From: Tepidimonas alkaliphilus
Lineage (GTDB): Bacteria; Pseudomonadota; Gammaproteobacteria; Burkholderiales; Burkholderiaceae_C
Direction of reading: 5' to 3'
NCBI RefSeq assembly: GCF_007556595.1
Contig: NZ_VJNB01000011.1
Span: 1-64,000 of the forward strand
Length of the DNA stretch: 64,000 bases
Position numbers and translations under genes: made by a program. Of the stretch, positions 8,394 through 18,539 are shown piece after piece. Each line of letters starts with the position of its first letter. Position 1 is the stretch's first letter. The notes beneath the pieces were generated by a model. That model worked only from the letters and a program-made list of their open reading frames with translations. It had not been told where the DNA came from and made no database searches.

Positions 8394-8822
8394 ATGACCG
8401 AGCAGCTCGCTTCCCCCTCGCGCTTTGCGTTGATCGAGCTGCCATTCGTGCACGATGCACGGGGTGACTTGACCTTCATCGAAGGCCGGCGCCACATTCC
8501 CTTCGAAATCGCACGGGTTTATTATCTTTTCAACGTCCCGGTTGATTCAGTTCGCGGAGGACATGCTCATCGTAAGCTTGAGCAAGTCATCTTTGCCTTG
8601 TCAGGCAGCTTCCGCGTTCGTGTGGACACCGGGCAGCAGCGCGCGGATTTTTGGCTACGCGACCCTCGCAAAGGCCTTTATTTAGCCAACTATGTATGGC
8701 GCGAACTCGACTCGTTCAGCCAGGGAGCAGTGGCCATGGTGCTAGCCTCCACCCCCTATGAGGAAGCCGACTACATTCGTGACTATCATATCTTTCTGCG
8801 CGAAGTGGAGGCCCTACGATGA
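8394..8822 (+). CDS. FdtA/QdtA-like dTDP-4-keto-6-deoxyglucose 3,4-ketoisomerase
   Basis: A 142-residue single-domain cupin. The family moves the keto group of dTDP-4-keto-6-deoxyglucose from C4 to C3, giving the substrate for a 3-aminotransferase. The diagnostic active-site segment VRGGHAHRKLEQVIF, with the paired histidines, is at about residues 52-66, and the cupin strands SGSFRVRVD and YVWRELDSFSQGAV follow. An AAAGGA RBS precedes the ATG. The stop overlaps the start of the aminotransferase (ATGA), showing translational coupling. Whether the product is the galacto (FdtA, Fuc3N) or gluco (QdtA, Qui3N) epimer cannot be told by eye. GC is lower than in surrounding genes, pointing to lateral transfer. 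Confidence 0.85.
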   Translation: MTEQLASPSRFALIELPFVHDARGDLTFIEGRRHIPFEIARVYYLFNVPVDSVRGGHAHRKLEQVIFALSGSFRVRVDTGQQRADFWLRDPRKGLYLANYVWRELDSFSQGAVAMVLASTPYEEADYIRDYHIFLREVEALR

Positions 8823-9937
8823 GCGCTACAGTAGCGTTTCTTGACCTTGGAGCTGCTTATCGCGAATTGAAGGAAGAAATCGATGCGGCCGTCCACCGTG
8901 TGTTGGCCAGCGGGTGCTATGTGCTCGGCGCCGAGGTGGAGGCTTTCGAAGCCGAGTGGGCCGCTTATTGCCAAGCTCAACACGCAGTGGGCGTGAGCAA
9001 CGGTCTGGACGCGCTCATACTCGCTCTGCAGGCGCTTGGCATTGGCCCAGGTGACGAAGTGATCGTGCCAAGCAACACCTACATCGCAACTTGGCTTGCG
9101 GTCTCTGAAGTCGGCGCTGTGGTCGCGCCGGTGGAACCCGACCCCTCCACCTACACCCTCGACCCAGCGAGGGTTGAAGCTTCCATCAGTCCGCGCACCC
9201 GGGCTATTTTGGCGGTGCATCTTTACGGCCAGCCCGCTGATCTAGATCCCCTTCTGACTCTTGCACGTCGATACGGGCTTTACCTGATCGAAGATGCAGC
9301 GCAGGCACACGGGGCGCGTTACAAAGGCCAACGCATCGGGGCACACGGCGATGCCGTATGCTGGAGTTTTTATCCCAGCAAAAACCTCGGCGCACTTGGC
9401 GACGCGGGAGCTGTTACCACAAACGACAGCGCTATCGCCGAGCGCATCCGACTGCTACGTAACTACGGATCACGCCGTAAGTATCATCATGAACTGCGAG
9501 GCCGTAATGCAAGGCTCGACCCCATCCAAGCTGCGGTATTGCGGGTGAAGCTCGCTTACCTCGACAGCTGGAACGAACGGCGGCGCGCGCTAGCTGCGTG
9601 TTACCATGAAAAGCTGGCTTGCAGCGAGCTCGCGTTGCCCAAACAAGCCCCTTGGGCTGACCATGTCTGGCATCTTTTTGTAGTGCGCACCCCAAAACGT
9701 GATGAGCTTCAGCGCCACCTCGCCACCCAGGGCATTGAAACCCTCATCCACTACCCCATCCCTCCTCATCGACAGACGGCCTATCGCGATCTTTTCTCTA
9801 CCGATAAGACGGTGCTGCCGATCGCTGAAATCTTAGCCGGTGAAGTGCTGAGCCTGCCTATAGGGCCGCATGTTAAGTTGGAAGCCGCAGAGCGCATTGC
9901 GCAGCTAACCATAACCTGGCAAGGATTACAAACATAA
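8819..9937 (+). CDS. DegT/DnrJ/EryC1/StrS sugar 3-aminotransferase
   Basis: A 372-residue PLP-dependent sugar aminotransferase, most like FdtB/QdtB, which makes dTDP-3-amino-3,6-dideoxyhexose. The PLP-binding lysine is Lys188 in SFYPSKNLGALGDAGAV; IEDAAQAHGA at about 157-166 holds the conserved Asp and Gln cofactor contacts, and NYGSRRKYHHE is also typical. The ATG overlaps the ketoisomerase stop by 4 nt. That pairing is why a 3-amino sugar is preferred over the 4-amino sugars made by other family members. GC is intermediate between the host level and that of the next gene. Confidence 0.88.
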   Translation: MSATVAFLDLGAAYRELKEEIDAAVHRVLASGCYVLGAEVEAFEAEWAAYCQAQHAVGVSNGLDALILALQALGIGPGDEVIVPSNTYIATWLAVSEVGAVVAPVEPDPSTYTLDPARVEASISPRTRAILAVHLYGQPADLDPLLTLARRYGLYLIEDAAQAHGARYKGQRIGAHGDAVCWSFYPSKNLGALGDAGAVTTNDSAIAERIRLLRNYGSRRKYHHELRGRNARLDPIQAAVLRVKLAYLDSWNERRRALAACYHEKLACSELALPKQAPWADHVWHLFVVRTPKRDELQRHLATQGIETLIHYPIPPHRQTAYRDLFSTDKTVLPIAEILAGEVLSLPIGPHVKLEAAERIAQLTITWQGLQT

Positions 9938-9956
9938 ATCAACCGCCGAAAATAAA

Positions 9957-10799
9957 ATGACAACACCAAAAATTTTTTGTATTGCCGGAAAAAATAAAAT
10001 TGCGGTTACCATATTACGGAAAGCGCGCCGCCTTCTACCACCAGAAAATCTTTTTGTTTTACCCAACTCAGATGATAAAGGAATAAATGATTGGCAACCA
10101 TCTCTACTGGCCACCGCCCGAAAAACAAATACTCCCATCATCCGCCTTGAAGACTTGTACGGCATCCAAGATCTTGTTTTGCTATCACTAGAGTCAAATA
10201 TTCTTTTTAAAGTAGAAAAATTTAAATCACAAAATCTATTTAATCTACATTTTTCACTACTTCCTGCGTACAAAGGATGCCACACCTCGGTTTGGCCTAT
10301 ACTTCGGGGAGAGAAGGTTACAGGCGTTTCACTTCATAAGATAGATTTCGGAATCGATACAGGACCAATTATTGCCCAAAAGAAAGTCAGGATAAAACCA
10401 GAATATACAGCGCAGGACTTATATCTAAGGCTCATGGACGCGGGAGTAGACCTAGTAAGCCAATACCTTGAAACATTAATATTCTCCCCTGAAACTCTAC
10501 AGCTTCACCCACAATCATCAGATAACAGCAGCTATTATCCAAGAAGCTCTATCGATTACAAAAGTATTACCATTCCATGGAAAAGCACAGCCTATCAAAT
10601 AATTAATTTTCTCCGCGCCTTTACTTTTCCAAAGTATCAATTCATAAAAGAAAGAGGAAAAATTATAGAATCATGGAAAATAGAGGAGCAAAGATCAACT
10701 TTACCTCCTGGATCCATAATTGAAGAAGATGAAATAAGCGCATGCTTTGCAACAATAGACTATAATATTCGACTTTTTTGGAAAAAGCAAGATACCTAA
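9957..10799 (+). CDS. Sugar N-formyltransferase (formyl-THF dependent), AT-rich
   Basis: A 280-residue protein with a methionyl-tRNA-formyltransferase-like catalytic core. The invariant Asn-x-His is N96-L-H98 in FNLHFSLLP and the catalytic Asp is D134 in FGIDTGPII. The Gly-rich GCHTSVWPILRGE segment is typical of sugar formyltransferases. Following a 3,4-ketoisomerase and a 3-aminotransferase, it should N-formylate dTDP-Fuc3N or dTDP-Qui3N to a 3-formamido-3,6-dideoxyhexose. The C-terminal 100 residues are more divergent. Base use is very unlike the neighbours: AT-rich throughout with many AAA, ATA and TTT codons, against a host near two-thirds GC. No good SD precedes the ATG, which is 19 nt after the aminotransferase stop. 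Confidence 0.85.
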   Translation: MTTPKIFCIAGKNKIAVTILRKARRLLPPENLFVLPNSDDKGINDWQPSLLATARKTNTPIIRLEDLYGIQDLVLLSLESNILFKVEKFKSQNLFNLHFSLLPAYKGCHTSVWPILRGEKVTGVSLHKIDFGIDTGPIIAQKKVRIKPEYTAQDLYLRLMDAGVDLVSQYLETLIFSPETLQLHPQSSDNSSYYPRSSIDYKSITIPWKSTAYQIINFLRAFTFPKYQFIKERGKIIESWKIEEQRSTLPPGSIIEEDEISACFATIDYNIRLFWKKQDT

Positions 10800-10822
10800 C
10801 TGGCTCAACTTTCTAAAAATAG

Positions 10823-10850
10823 AAAACCCTGTCAAAAATGACAGGGTTTT
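10823..10850. terminator. Perfect 12-bp bidirectional terminator
   Basis: AAAACCCTGTCA pairs exactly with TGACAGGGTTTT around an AAAA loop. The A/T ends of the stem provide a U-tract in both directions. The hairpin lies between the convergent formyltransferase gene and the rplS operon and should terminate both. Confidence 0.9.
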
Positions 10851-10918
10851 GTAATGCTTTTGCAAGATTAGACAAAAATCCGAAGAGCCGTAACCGATAC
10901 AAGAGCTTTTGCGCTTTT

Positions 10919-11275
10919 TTACACCCCCACCTTTTCCTTAATCCGCGCCGCCTTACCGGTGCGGCCACGCAGGTAATACAGCTTGGCGCGGCGCACGTCA
11001 CCGCGGCGCTTGACCTCGATACTGGCGATCAGCGGGCTATACAAGGGGAAGGTGCGCTCCACGCCTTCGCCGTTGGAGATCTTGCGCACAATGAAGCTGC
11101 TGTTGAAGCCGCGGTTGCGCTTGGCGATGACGACGCCTTCATACGCCTGGATGCGCTTTTTGTTGCCTTCGATCACATAGACGTTGACCACCACGGTGTC
11201 TCCGGGGTTGAAGTCCGGGATGGTCTTGTTCAGGCGCGCGATTTCTTCCTGCTCGAGGACTTGGATCAGGTTCAT
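10919..11275 (-). CDS. rplS: 50S ribosomal protein L19
   Basis: A 118-residue protein with the full L19 sequence pattern: [48 protein letters not shown], and the basic [16 protein letters not shown] end. L19 sits at the 30S-50S interface. It is the last gene of rpsP-rimM-trmD-rplS, transcribed leftward, and ends about 70 nt before the bidirectional terminator. A 122-nt gap separates it from trmD. That gap holds a short imperfect hairpin (11361-11368 with 11378-11386) without a U-tract. Confidence 0.98.
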   Translation of the reverse strand: MNLIQVLEQEEIARLNKTIPDFNPGDTVVVNVYVIEGNKKRIQAYEGVVIAKRNRGFNSSFIVRKISNGEGVERTFPLYSPLIASIEVKRRGDVRRAKLYYLRGRTGKAARIKEKVGV

Positions 11276-11397
11276 GATGCTTCACCGTGATCGTGGCTGC
11301 ACCGCACTTTGCACCCACGGAGGCTATCGCCAAAGCTGGGTAAGTGGCTGCCTTCCGCAAGCTTGAAGCACCCTTCGCTTCAAAGCCAGCCAGAGGA

Positions 11398-12207
11398 TCA
11401 AAGCTTTCGATTATATCCCTGTAATGCCAAAAACGCCAGGTCTTCGGACGACAGGCGTCCGGCAACTCGCGCGGCTTCCAACAGGTCGGGGCGTGCACGC
11501 GCGGTGCGCAGCAGGCGCTGTTGGCGTCGCCAGTCCTCGATGCGCGCATGGTGGCCGGACAGCAACACCGGTGGCACGCCTTGCGGGCCGGCCGGGCCGT
11601 TCCACACTTCCGGGCGCGTGTAATGAGGACAGTCCAACAAGCCGTCCAGCGCCGGGTGAAAGCTGTCCTGCACGGCGCTGCCCTCATCCCCCAGAACACC
11701 CGGTTGCAAGCGCGCCACCGCATCCAGCAACGCCAGCGCCGCCAGTTCACCGCCAGACAGCACGAAGTCGCCCAGGCTCAGTTCCTCATCCACGCAGGCA
11801 TCGACGAAGCGTTGATCGATGCCTTCGTAGCGACCACAAAGGAGGATCGCGCCAGGGCTGTCCGCCGCCGCAAAGCGCGCCACCTGCGCATGATCGAGCC
11901 GCCGCCCCGCGGGGGAAAACAGCACCGTGGGCACCTCGGGCTGCGTTTTACCGACTCGCCGCGGCGGCAGCCCGCGGTCGGCGCGCACCGCTCGCCAGCA
12001 CCGCCACAGCGGCTCGGCCATCATCACCATGCCGGGCCCCCCGCCGAACGGACGGTCATCGACGCGGCGGTAAGCCCCTTGCGCAAATTCACGCGGCGAC
12101 CACAGCCGCACCTGCACCGCACCGCTGGCGAAGGCGCGCCGCGTCACGCCGGCGGCAAGCCACGGCTCCAGCAGCTCTGGAAACAGCGTGATGACATCGA
12201 ATCGCAT
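11398..12207 (-). CDS. trmD: tRNA (guanine37-N1)-methyltransferase
   Basis: A 269-residue SPOUT-class enzyme that methylates G37 of tRNAs reading CNN codons and prevents +1 frameshifts. It starts [16 protein letters not shown]. The [17 protein letters not shown] segment and the trefoil-knot region ([30 protein letters not shown]) are intact. [18 protein letters not shown] near the C-terminus is the family signature. It lies 31 nt downstream of rimM in the rpsP operon. Confidence 0.98.
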   Translation of the reverse strand: MRFDVITLFPELLEPWLAAGVTRRAFASGAVQVRLWSPREFAQGAYRRVDDRPFGGGPGMVMMAEPLWRCWRAVRADRGLPPRRVGKTQPEVPTVLFSPAGRRLDHAQVARFAAADSPGAILLCGRYEGIDQRFVDACVDEELSLGDFVLSGGELAALALLDAVARLQPGVLGDEGSAVQDSFHPALDGLLDCPHYTRPEVWNGPAGPQGVPPVLLSGHHARIEDWRRQQRLLRTARARPDLLEAARVAGRLSSEDLAFLALQGYNRKL

Positions 12208-12238
12208 GACGCGCAGGCTGCAACCGTGGCATCGCGCC

Positions 12239-12844
12239 TCAGTCGTCGTAGTCGGGCTGCCAATCGACCGTGATGCGCTTGGCCGCCAGATCCACGCGAT
12301 CGATGTAGGCGCCTACGAAAGGAATCAAGCGCTGGCGCGGCGGCGCACTAGCCGCATCCTCCAGGCACAGCACGGCGTGGGGGCCGGTGCTGAGCAGCTC
12401 GCGCACCACGCCCAACGCGAGCCCTTGGCGGTTGACCACTTGCAGCCCGATCAAATCCACCCAGTAATACTCGTTGGGGTCTTGCAGCGGCGGAAAATCG
12501 GCTCGCGCCACATGCACCACAGCCCCCCGCAGCTGCTGCGCTTGCGTGCGATCGGTGATGCCGTCGAGGCACGCTACCCACGCTGCGGCGTGGCGGCGCA
12601 CTTGGCGCACGCTGACCTCGACGGGCGCCTGGAAAGCCTGGAACGCGCGCGCCAATGGGCCTTGATCAGGGGGCGCCAGATACCAGCGCTTTGCGTGCGC
12701 GAGCGCGTCGCCGCCCTGCGCGACGCCTTGCACACGAATCCAGCCGCGCACCCCCCACGCGTCGCGCACCCAGCCTACCGCCACCGCATCGGCTGGCAAC
12801 ACCGCCGGCGTCCAAGGCGGGCTGGACGGTGGCAGCGGCTTCAT
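12239..12844 (-). CDS. rimM: Ribosome maturation factor RimM
   Basis: A 201-residue factor for 30S head maturation that binds S19. The N-terminal barrel carries [18 protein letters not shown]. The C-terminal PRC-barrel part contains [24 protein letters not shown] and ends with [23 protein letters not shown]. The gene is 19 nt after rpsP and 31 nt before trmD on the minus strand, in the conserved operon order. Confidence 0.97.
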   Translation of the reverse strand: MKPLPPSSPPWTPAVLPADAVAVGWVRDAWGVRGWIRVQGVAQGGDALAHAKRWYLAPPDQGPLARAFQAFQAPVEVSVRQVRRHAAAWVACLDGITDRTQAQQLRGAVVHVARADFPPLQDPNEYYWVDLIGLQVVNRQGLALGVVRELLSTGPHAVLCLEDAASAPPRQRLIPFVGAYIDRVDLAAKRITVDWQPDYDD

Positions 12845-12863
12845 TCCGCCGCCCGCATGAGGA

Positions 12864-13142
12864 TCAGGCCGCCGCTGGGGCCGGCTCTGCCGCCGGGGCC
12901 ACCTTCGGCGCTTTCTTGATCAGGCGCGCCACAGCATCAGACGGCTGGGCCCCGACGCTCAGCCAATAAGCCAAACGATCTTGCGCGATGTTGAGCGGCA
13001 CATCCTGACCCCGCGCAATCGGGTTGTAAAAGCCAATACGCTCGATGAAGCGACCATCGCGGCGGCAGCGCTTGTCGGCCACCACGATGTGATAAAAGGG
13101 GCGCGCTTTCGAGCCGCCCCGAGCAAGACGGATCACGACCAT
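12864..13142 (-). CDS. rpsP: 30S ribosomal protein S16
   Basis: A 92-residue S16: [23 protein letters not shown] at the start, then [12 protein letters not shown] and [17 protein letters not shown]. The C-terminus is an Ala/Pro tail. The start at 13142 is fixed by the invariant N-terminus; longer in-frame openings upstream are spurious. It is the first gene of the leftward rpsP-rimM-trmD-rplS operon. Confidence 0.98.
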   Translation of the reverse strand: MVVIRLARGGSKARPFYHIVVADKRCRRDGRFIERIGFYNPIARGQDVPLNIAQDRLAYWLSVGAQPSDAVARLIKKAPKVAPAAEPAPAAA

Positions 13143-13188
13143 GGGTGTTCCTTGTGTTGGACTGGTCCACAAATGTTGCAAACCTGCC

Positions 13189-13194
13189 ATTATA
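13189..13194 (-). promoter_or_regulatory. Candidate -10 element for the rpsP operon
   Basis: The minus strand reads TATAAT here, a perfect sigma70 -10 hexamer in a GC-rich setting, about 47 nt upstream of the rpsP start. No good -35 hexamer is seen at 16-18 nt. Placement before a highly expressed ribosomal operon supports the call. Confidence 0.5.
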
Positions 13195-13205
13195 CTCGGC
13201 GGCTT

Positions 13206-13772
13206 GTGAAATCGATCCTGATCCGCCCAAGCCGCGAAGAGGATTTGGCCGCCATCGCGGCGCTCTATGCCCATCACGTCCTGCACGGCACAGGCACCTT
13301 CGAAACCGAGCCGCCTTCGGTTGCCGAGATGGCCGCGCGTCGCGCCGACGTGCTGGCCAAGGGCCTGCCGTGGCTGGTGGCCGAGGTTGACGGCGCGGTG
13401 CAGGGCTTCGCCTACGGCAACTGGTTCAAGCCGCGCCCGGCCTACCGCTATTCGGTGGAGGATTCGATCTACGTCGCGCCGCAGACGGTGGGCCGGGGCT
13501 TGGGACGCGCGCTGCTGGCCGAGCTGCTGGCGCAGCTGGAGGCGCGCGGCATCCGCAAGGTGATGGCGGTGATCGGCGACTCGGCCAACGCCGCCTCGAT
13601 CGGGCTGCACACGGCGCTGGGCTTCACGCGCGTCGGCGTGGTGCGCGCCTGTGGTTGGAAATTTGGCCGCTGGCTTGACATCGTGCTGATGGAGCGCGCG
13701 CTGGGCTGGGGCGATCGCACGCCGCCGGACGACGGGGCCGCGGGAACCGGCAGCGCCGCCGCGGCCTCGTAG
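13206..13772 (+). CDS. GNAT N-acetyltransferase (phosphinothricin-acetyltransferase-like)
   Basis: A 188-residue GNAT enzyme using a GTG start. It shows the features of the Pat/YncA branch, which acetylates amino-acid analogues such as phosphinothricin, methionine sulfoximine or sulfone: [32 protein letters not shown] at the N-terminus, [13 protein letters not shown], and the acetyl-CoA loop [27 protein letters not shown] and the closing [13 protein letters not shown] are also typical. The last 20 residues are an Ala/Gly tail. It diverges from rpsP with 63 nt between the starts. No SD is visible before the GTG. The true substrate is unknown. Confidence 0.87.
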   Translation: MKSILIRPSREEDLAAIAALYAHHVLHGTGTFETEPPSVAEMAARRADVLAKGLPWLVAEVDGAVQGFAYGNWFKPRPAYRYSVEDSIYVAPQTVGRGLGRALLAELLAQLEARGIRKVMAVIGDSANAASIGLHTALGFTRVGVVRACGWKFGRWLDIVLMERALGWGDRTPPDDGAAGTGSAAAAS

Positions 13773-13838
13773 CGCGGGCAACCCCGTGCGCAGGAATCAT
13801 GGTGCGTGCCCACCCGCTGCCTTGCGATCCGGACTGCG

Positions 13839-14324
13839 ATGAACGCCGTGACCCCGCCTCCTCCCTCCCCTCGCCGCGCGCGCCACAAGACCGTGGCGGC
13901 GTGGCTGGCCTTCGTCGGCGGCGCCTTCGGCTGGCACCGCTTCTACCTGCACGGCTGGGGCGACGTCTGGGGCTGGGTGCACGCCATCCCGACCGCGCTG
14001 GGCCTGTGGGGCGTGGACCGGGTGCTGACCTACGGGCAGGACGATAAACTCTCGTGGGTGCTGCTGCCGTTCCTCGGGGTTTCACTGGTGGCGGCGTGCC
14101 TGAGCGCGATCCTGTATGCGCTGCAGCCGCCCGAGCGCTGGAACACGCGCCACAATCCGCAGCTGCCGCCCGAGGCGCCGGCCGGCCAGACGAACTGGCT
14201 GACGGTGCTGGCCATCGTGCTGGCGCTGATGGTGGGCGCCACCGCGTTCATGGCGGGGCTGGCGTTCAGCTTCCAGCGCTACTTCGAATACCAAGTCGAG
14301 CAGGGGCTGCTGATCAGCCAGTGA
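13839..14324 (+). CDS. TM2-domain membrane protein
   Basis: A 161-residue protein. The start is placed at ATG 13839, since upstream in-frame codons add only a short Arg-rich stretch. Residues about 15-70 form a TM2-like unit: a basic segment, AAWLAFVGGAFGWHRFYLHGWGD, then a second hydrophobic span. After a loop come two more membrane segments (LLPFLGVSLVAACLSAILYAL and WLTVLAIVLALMVGATAFMAGLAF), so four in all. TM2 proteins have no agreed function in bacteria. The gene is convergent with the AEC transporter. Confidence 0.7.
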   Translation: MNAVTPPPPSPRRARHKTVAAWLAFVGGAFGWHRFYLHGWGDVWGWVHAIPTALGLWGVDRVLTYGQDDKLSWVLLPFLGVSLVAACLSAILYALQPPERWNTRHNPQLPPEAPAGQTNWLTVLAIVLALMVGATAFMAGLAFSFQRYFEYQVEQGLLISQ

Positions 14325-14353
14325 CGCGCGCCCAGCGGGCGGCCCGGGCTCGG

Positions 14354-15310
14354 CTAGCGCGCCAGCGCGTCGGTCACCAGCATCCAGCCCGACAGCGTCA
14401 GCACCGCCAGCGCGGTGGAGACGGCGGTGGCGGCGGTGACGTCCTCCTGCGCGACACGGTAGCGCTGCGCGAACAGGAACACGTTGGCGCCGACCGGCAC
14501 GCCGGCGGCCACCACCAGCACCGTCCACGGCAGACCGCGCAGCCCCCACGCCCACGCCGCCAGCGCCACCAGCACCGGCAGCGCCACGTTCTTGGCCAGC
14601 GCCACGCGCAGCGCCGTGCCCCAGCGCCCCGCCAGCGGCGTGTGCGCCAGGCTGATGCCCACCAGCACCAGCGCCAGCGGCCCGAACGCCTGCCCGAGCA
14701 GGTGCAGGGGGCGATCGACCACCTGCGGCAGCGGCCAGCCCAGCGCCCCCCACGCCAGCCCGCAGGCGATCGGCAGCGGGATCGGGTGGATCACCGCGCC
14801 GCGCAGCGCCGTCCAGGCGGCGCGCAGCACGCGCGCGCGGCTGGGCGCGGCGCCGGCGCTGGCGGCGCGCGCCTCGGCCAGCTCCAGCGCCACGCTGGCC
14901 AGCGTCAGCAGGATCAGCGCGTGCACCGCGATCAGCGTCAGCAGCGTGACGACCCCGTCCTGCCCGTAGGCCAGCCCCACCAGCGCGATGCCGATCATCA
15001 CCAGGTTGGAAAACGTGCCGCCCAGCGCCAGCACGATGCCGCGCGGCTGCCAGCCCCACCCCGCGATCTGCAGCGCGAACCACGGCAGCACGGCGCTGAA
15101 GTAGGCCGCGATCGGCCGCCAGTCGAGCTGCTCCAGCCGCACCTGGCTCATGGTGCGAAACAGCAGCGCCGGGATCAGCAGCACGAAGACGAGGTTGGAC
15201 AGGTCCTTGACCGCCGCGGCGCCGACCCAACCGCGCCGGCCCGCCACCAGCCCGGCGGCGATCAGCAGGAACACCGGCACCAGCGCCTGAAAGACGGGAT
15301 GATCGGTCAC
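14354..15310 (-). CDS. AEC-family transporter (auxin efflux carrier type)
   Basis: A 318-residue inner-membrane permease with about ten hydrophobic segments and a GTG start. The family pattern is two five-helix repeats with conserved Asn/Gly/Pro positions, seen as FSNLVMIGIALVGLAYG and GVPVGANVFLFAQRY. Bacterial members export or take up small carboxylates such as malonate or malate; the substrate here cannot be predicted. It lies 125 nt downstream of msrA on the same strand. Confidence 0.87.
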   Translation of the reverse strand: MTDHPVFQALVPVFLLIAAGLVAGRRGWVGAAAVKDLSNLVFVLLIPALLFRTMSQVRLEQLDWRPIAAYFSAVLPWFALQIAGWGWQPRGIVLALGGTFSNLVMIGIALVGLAYGQDGVVTLLTLIAVHALILLTLASVALELAEARAASAGAAPSRARVLRAAWTALRGAVIHPIPLPIACGLAWGALGWPLPQVVDRPLHLLGQAFGPLALVLVGISLAHTPLAGRWGTALRVALAKNVALPVLVALAAWAWGLRGLPWTVLVVAAGVPVGANVFLFAQRYRVAQEDVTAATAVSTALAVLTLSGWMLVTDALAR

Positions 15311-15435
15311 GGCCGGCAGTGTAGCGGCGCAGGCCGACGCCGGCTGTCGCGCCGGTGGGCAGTGCGCGGCTCACCCAGTGGCGGGAGTCGCCGAACCGCG
15401 ATGAGCCCGCGGTCATGACGCCCGCCCGGGCCCGC

Positions 15436-15978
15436 TCAGGCCCCGGCCCGCAGCCGCTCGGCAAACCCCGCGCGCAGCTTGGCGAGCTTGGGCGCGATCA
15501 CCGCTTGGCAATAGCCGGCCCAGGGGTGGCGGTCGAAGTAGCCCTGGTGCTCGGGCTCCGCGGGCGTGAAGCGGCGCAGCGGCTGCAGCTCGGTGACGAT
15601 CGGCGCGTCGAAGACGCGCTGCGCGGCCAGCTCGGCCATCACGCGCAGCGCCACCGCCGCCTGCGCCGGCCGCGTCCAGTAGATGCCGCTGCGGTACTGG
15701 GTGCCGACGTCGGCGCCCTGGCGGTCCGGCGTGGTCGGGTCGTGCGTGGCGAAGAAGATCCGCAGCAGCGTCTCGAGGTCGATGGCGGCCGGGTCCCAAG
15801 CCAGGCGCACGGCCTCAGCGCAGCCGGTGGCGCCGGTGCAGACGCGCTCGTAGGTTGGCCGCTCGACGCAGCCGTTGGCGTAGCCGCACTCGGTGCGGCG
15901 CACGCCGCGCACGCGGTCGAACACCGCTTGGGTGCACCAGAAGCAGCCGCCGGCCAGCACGATCTCGTCGGTGTCCAT
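15436..15978 (-). CDS. msrA: Peptide methionine-S-sulfoxide reductase
   Basis: A 180-residue MsrA that repairs the S-diastereomer of oxidised methionine. The catalytic cysteine lies in GGCFWCTQAVFDRV (residues 10-23). Downstream are GYANG, TYERVCTGATGCAEAVRL, DPTTPDRQGADVGTQYRSGIYW and QGYFDRHPWAGYC. It diverges from the antiporter gene with only 29 nt between starts, so their promoters must overlap the neighbouring coding sequences. Confidence 0.96.
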   Translation of the reverse strand: MDTDEIVLAGGCFWCTQAVFDRVRGVRRTECGYANGCVERPTYERVCTGATGCAEAVRLAWDPAAIDLETLLRIFFATHDPTTPDRQGADVGTQYRSGIYWTRPAQAAVALRVMAELAAQRVFDAPIVTELQPLRRFTPAEPEHQGYFDRHPWAGYCQAVIAPKLAKLRAGFAERLRAGA

Positions 15979-16007
15979 GGCGCGGATTGTGCTACGGTGC
16001 CGGGGCC

Positions 16008-17507
<1,500 letters not shown>

Positions 17508-17519
17508 TCGGCGCCGCCG

Positions 17520-18533
17520 CTAGGGCAGACGCCACGAAGGGTGGCGTTCCAACAATGGGCGCAGCTGCTGCGTCAACAGGGCCATGCGGCGTTGCAGCGC
17601 GGCGCTGTCTCCAAGGCCCGGCAACCAACCCTGCCGCTGCAGCGCCGCTTGCACGGCGGGCTGGCGCAAGGTCTGCCGCAACGCCCGTCCCAGCCGCAGC
17701 AGCGCCGCCGCGCTCCAGGCTCGCCCTGCCACCAGGGCATACCAGTGGTCATACGCAGCATTGATCACGCCGAGCCGCTGCAAATCCAGCACCCCTGGCA
17801 ACAGCGCCCCGATGCCAGGCGCGGTGCCCGCCAGCACCGGCAACTTGGCAACACGCCACAGCGGGGCCACCAAGGCCGGCGGCAGCAGCGCGAGTTGCAC
17901 CTCGCCGTTCAGCAGCGCGTTGATGACTTGCGGGTTGCCGGGGTAGGCCACATGCTCCAGCGGCCAGCCCGTTTGGGCTTTCAGCCACTCCATGGCCAGA
18001 TGAAACGGCGTGCCCACACCCGGACTGCCGTAGCGCAGGCCATCGGCCAACTTGGCCAAGCTGCGCCACCACGCCGGGCTGCGCCACGAAACGTCGGGAC
18101 TGGCACACAGCGCCAACGGGGTGCTGGCGGCCACCCCGACCGGCACCAGATCGCGCGCGGGATCGTAGCCAACCTCCGCATGCAGCCACGGCGCCACCGT
18201 CAGTTGCAGGTTGAGCAGCAGCGCTGCGGTGTGGTCGTCGTCGCTGTGCGCGATCAGCCGCGCCGCCAACAAGCCGCCATACCCTGGACGGTTGTCCACC
18301 AGCACCGGCTGGCCCAACGCGGCGGCCAGCGGATCGGCCAATGTGCGGGCGATCTCGTCGGCTGAAGAGCCGCTCGGAAAACCGACCACCAGTCGCAGGG
18401 GTCGCACCGGCCAGGGATCGCTTTCGGCGGCGCGAGCCCGCGGCGGCGCGACCCACGCCAGCGGCATAAGGCAGGCTCCGACGCGCGCCATAAAGCGGCG
18501 ACGGGCGCGCAAAACCACGGTGCCGACGTCCAC
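17520..18533 (-). CDS. Bug/TctC-type periplasmic solute-binding protein
   Basis: A 337-residue receptor of the tripartite tricarboxylate transporter family, with a GTG start and a signal containing RARRRFMARVG, which looks like a twin-arginine leader. Mature features are WPVRPLRLVVGFPSGSSADEIARTLADPLAAALGQPVLVDNRPGYGG and YGSPGVGTPFHLAMEWLK. Such proteins bind carboxylates, and many Burkholderiales carry dozens without linked permeases; no TctA/TctB is present here. It begins 6 nt after the FAD-monooxygenase stop, so the two are probably co-transcribed, and its ligand may be an aromatic acid. That ligand is inference. Confidence 0.88.
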   Translation of the reverse strand: MDVGTVVLRARRRFMARVGACLMPLAWVAPPRARAAESDPWPVRPLRLVVGFPSGSSADEIARTLADPLAAALGQPVLVDNRPGYGGLLAARLIAHSDDDHTAALLLNLQLTVAPWLHAEVGYDPARDLVPVGVAASTPLALCASPDVSWRSPAWWRSLAKLADGLRYGSPGVGTPFHLAMEWLKAQTGWPLEHVAYPGNPQVINALLNGEVQLALLPPALVAPLWRVAKLPVLAGTAPGIGALLPGVLDLQRLGVINAAYDHWYALVAGRAWSAAALLRLGRALRQTLRQPAVQAALQRQGWLPGLGDSAALQRRMALLTQQLRPLLERHPSWRLP

Positions 18534-18539
18534 GGCGCC

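Noticed and set aside
14054-15464. Long open frames on both strands around the AEC transporter gene
   Set aside because: Only the frame at 14354-15310 (minus) has membrane-helix pattern and family motifs; the others are Arg/Gln/Ala-rich shadows.
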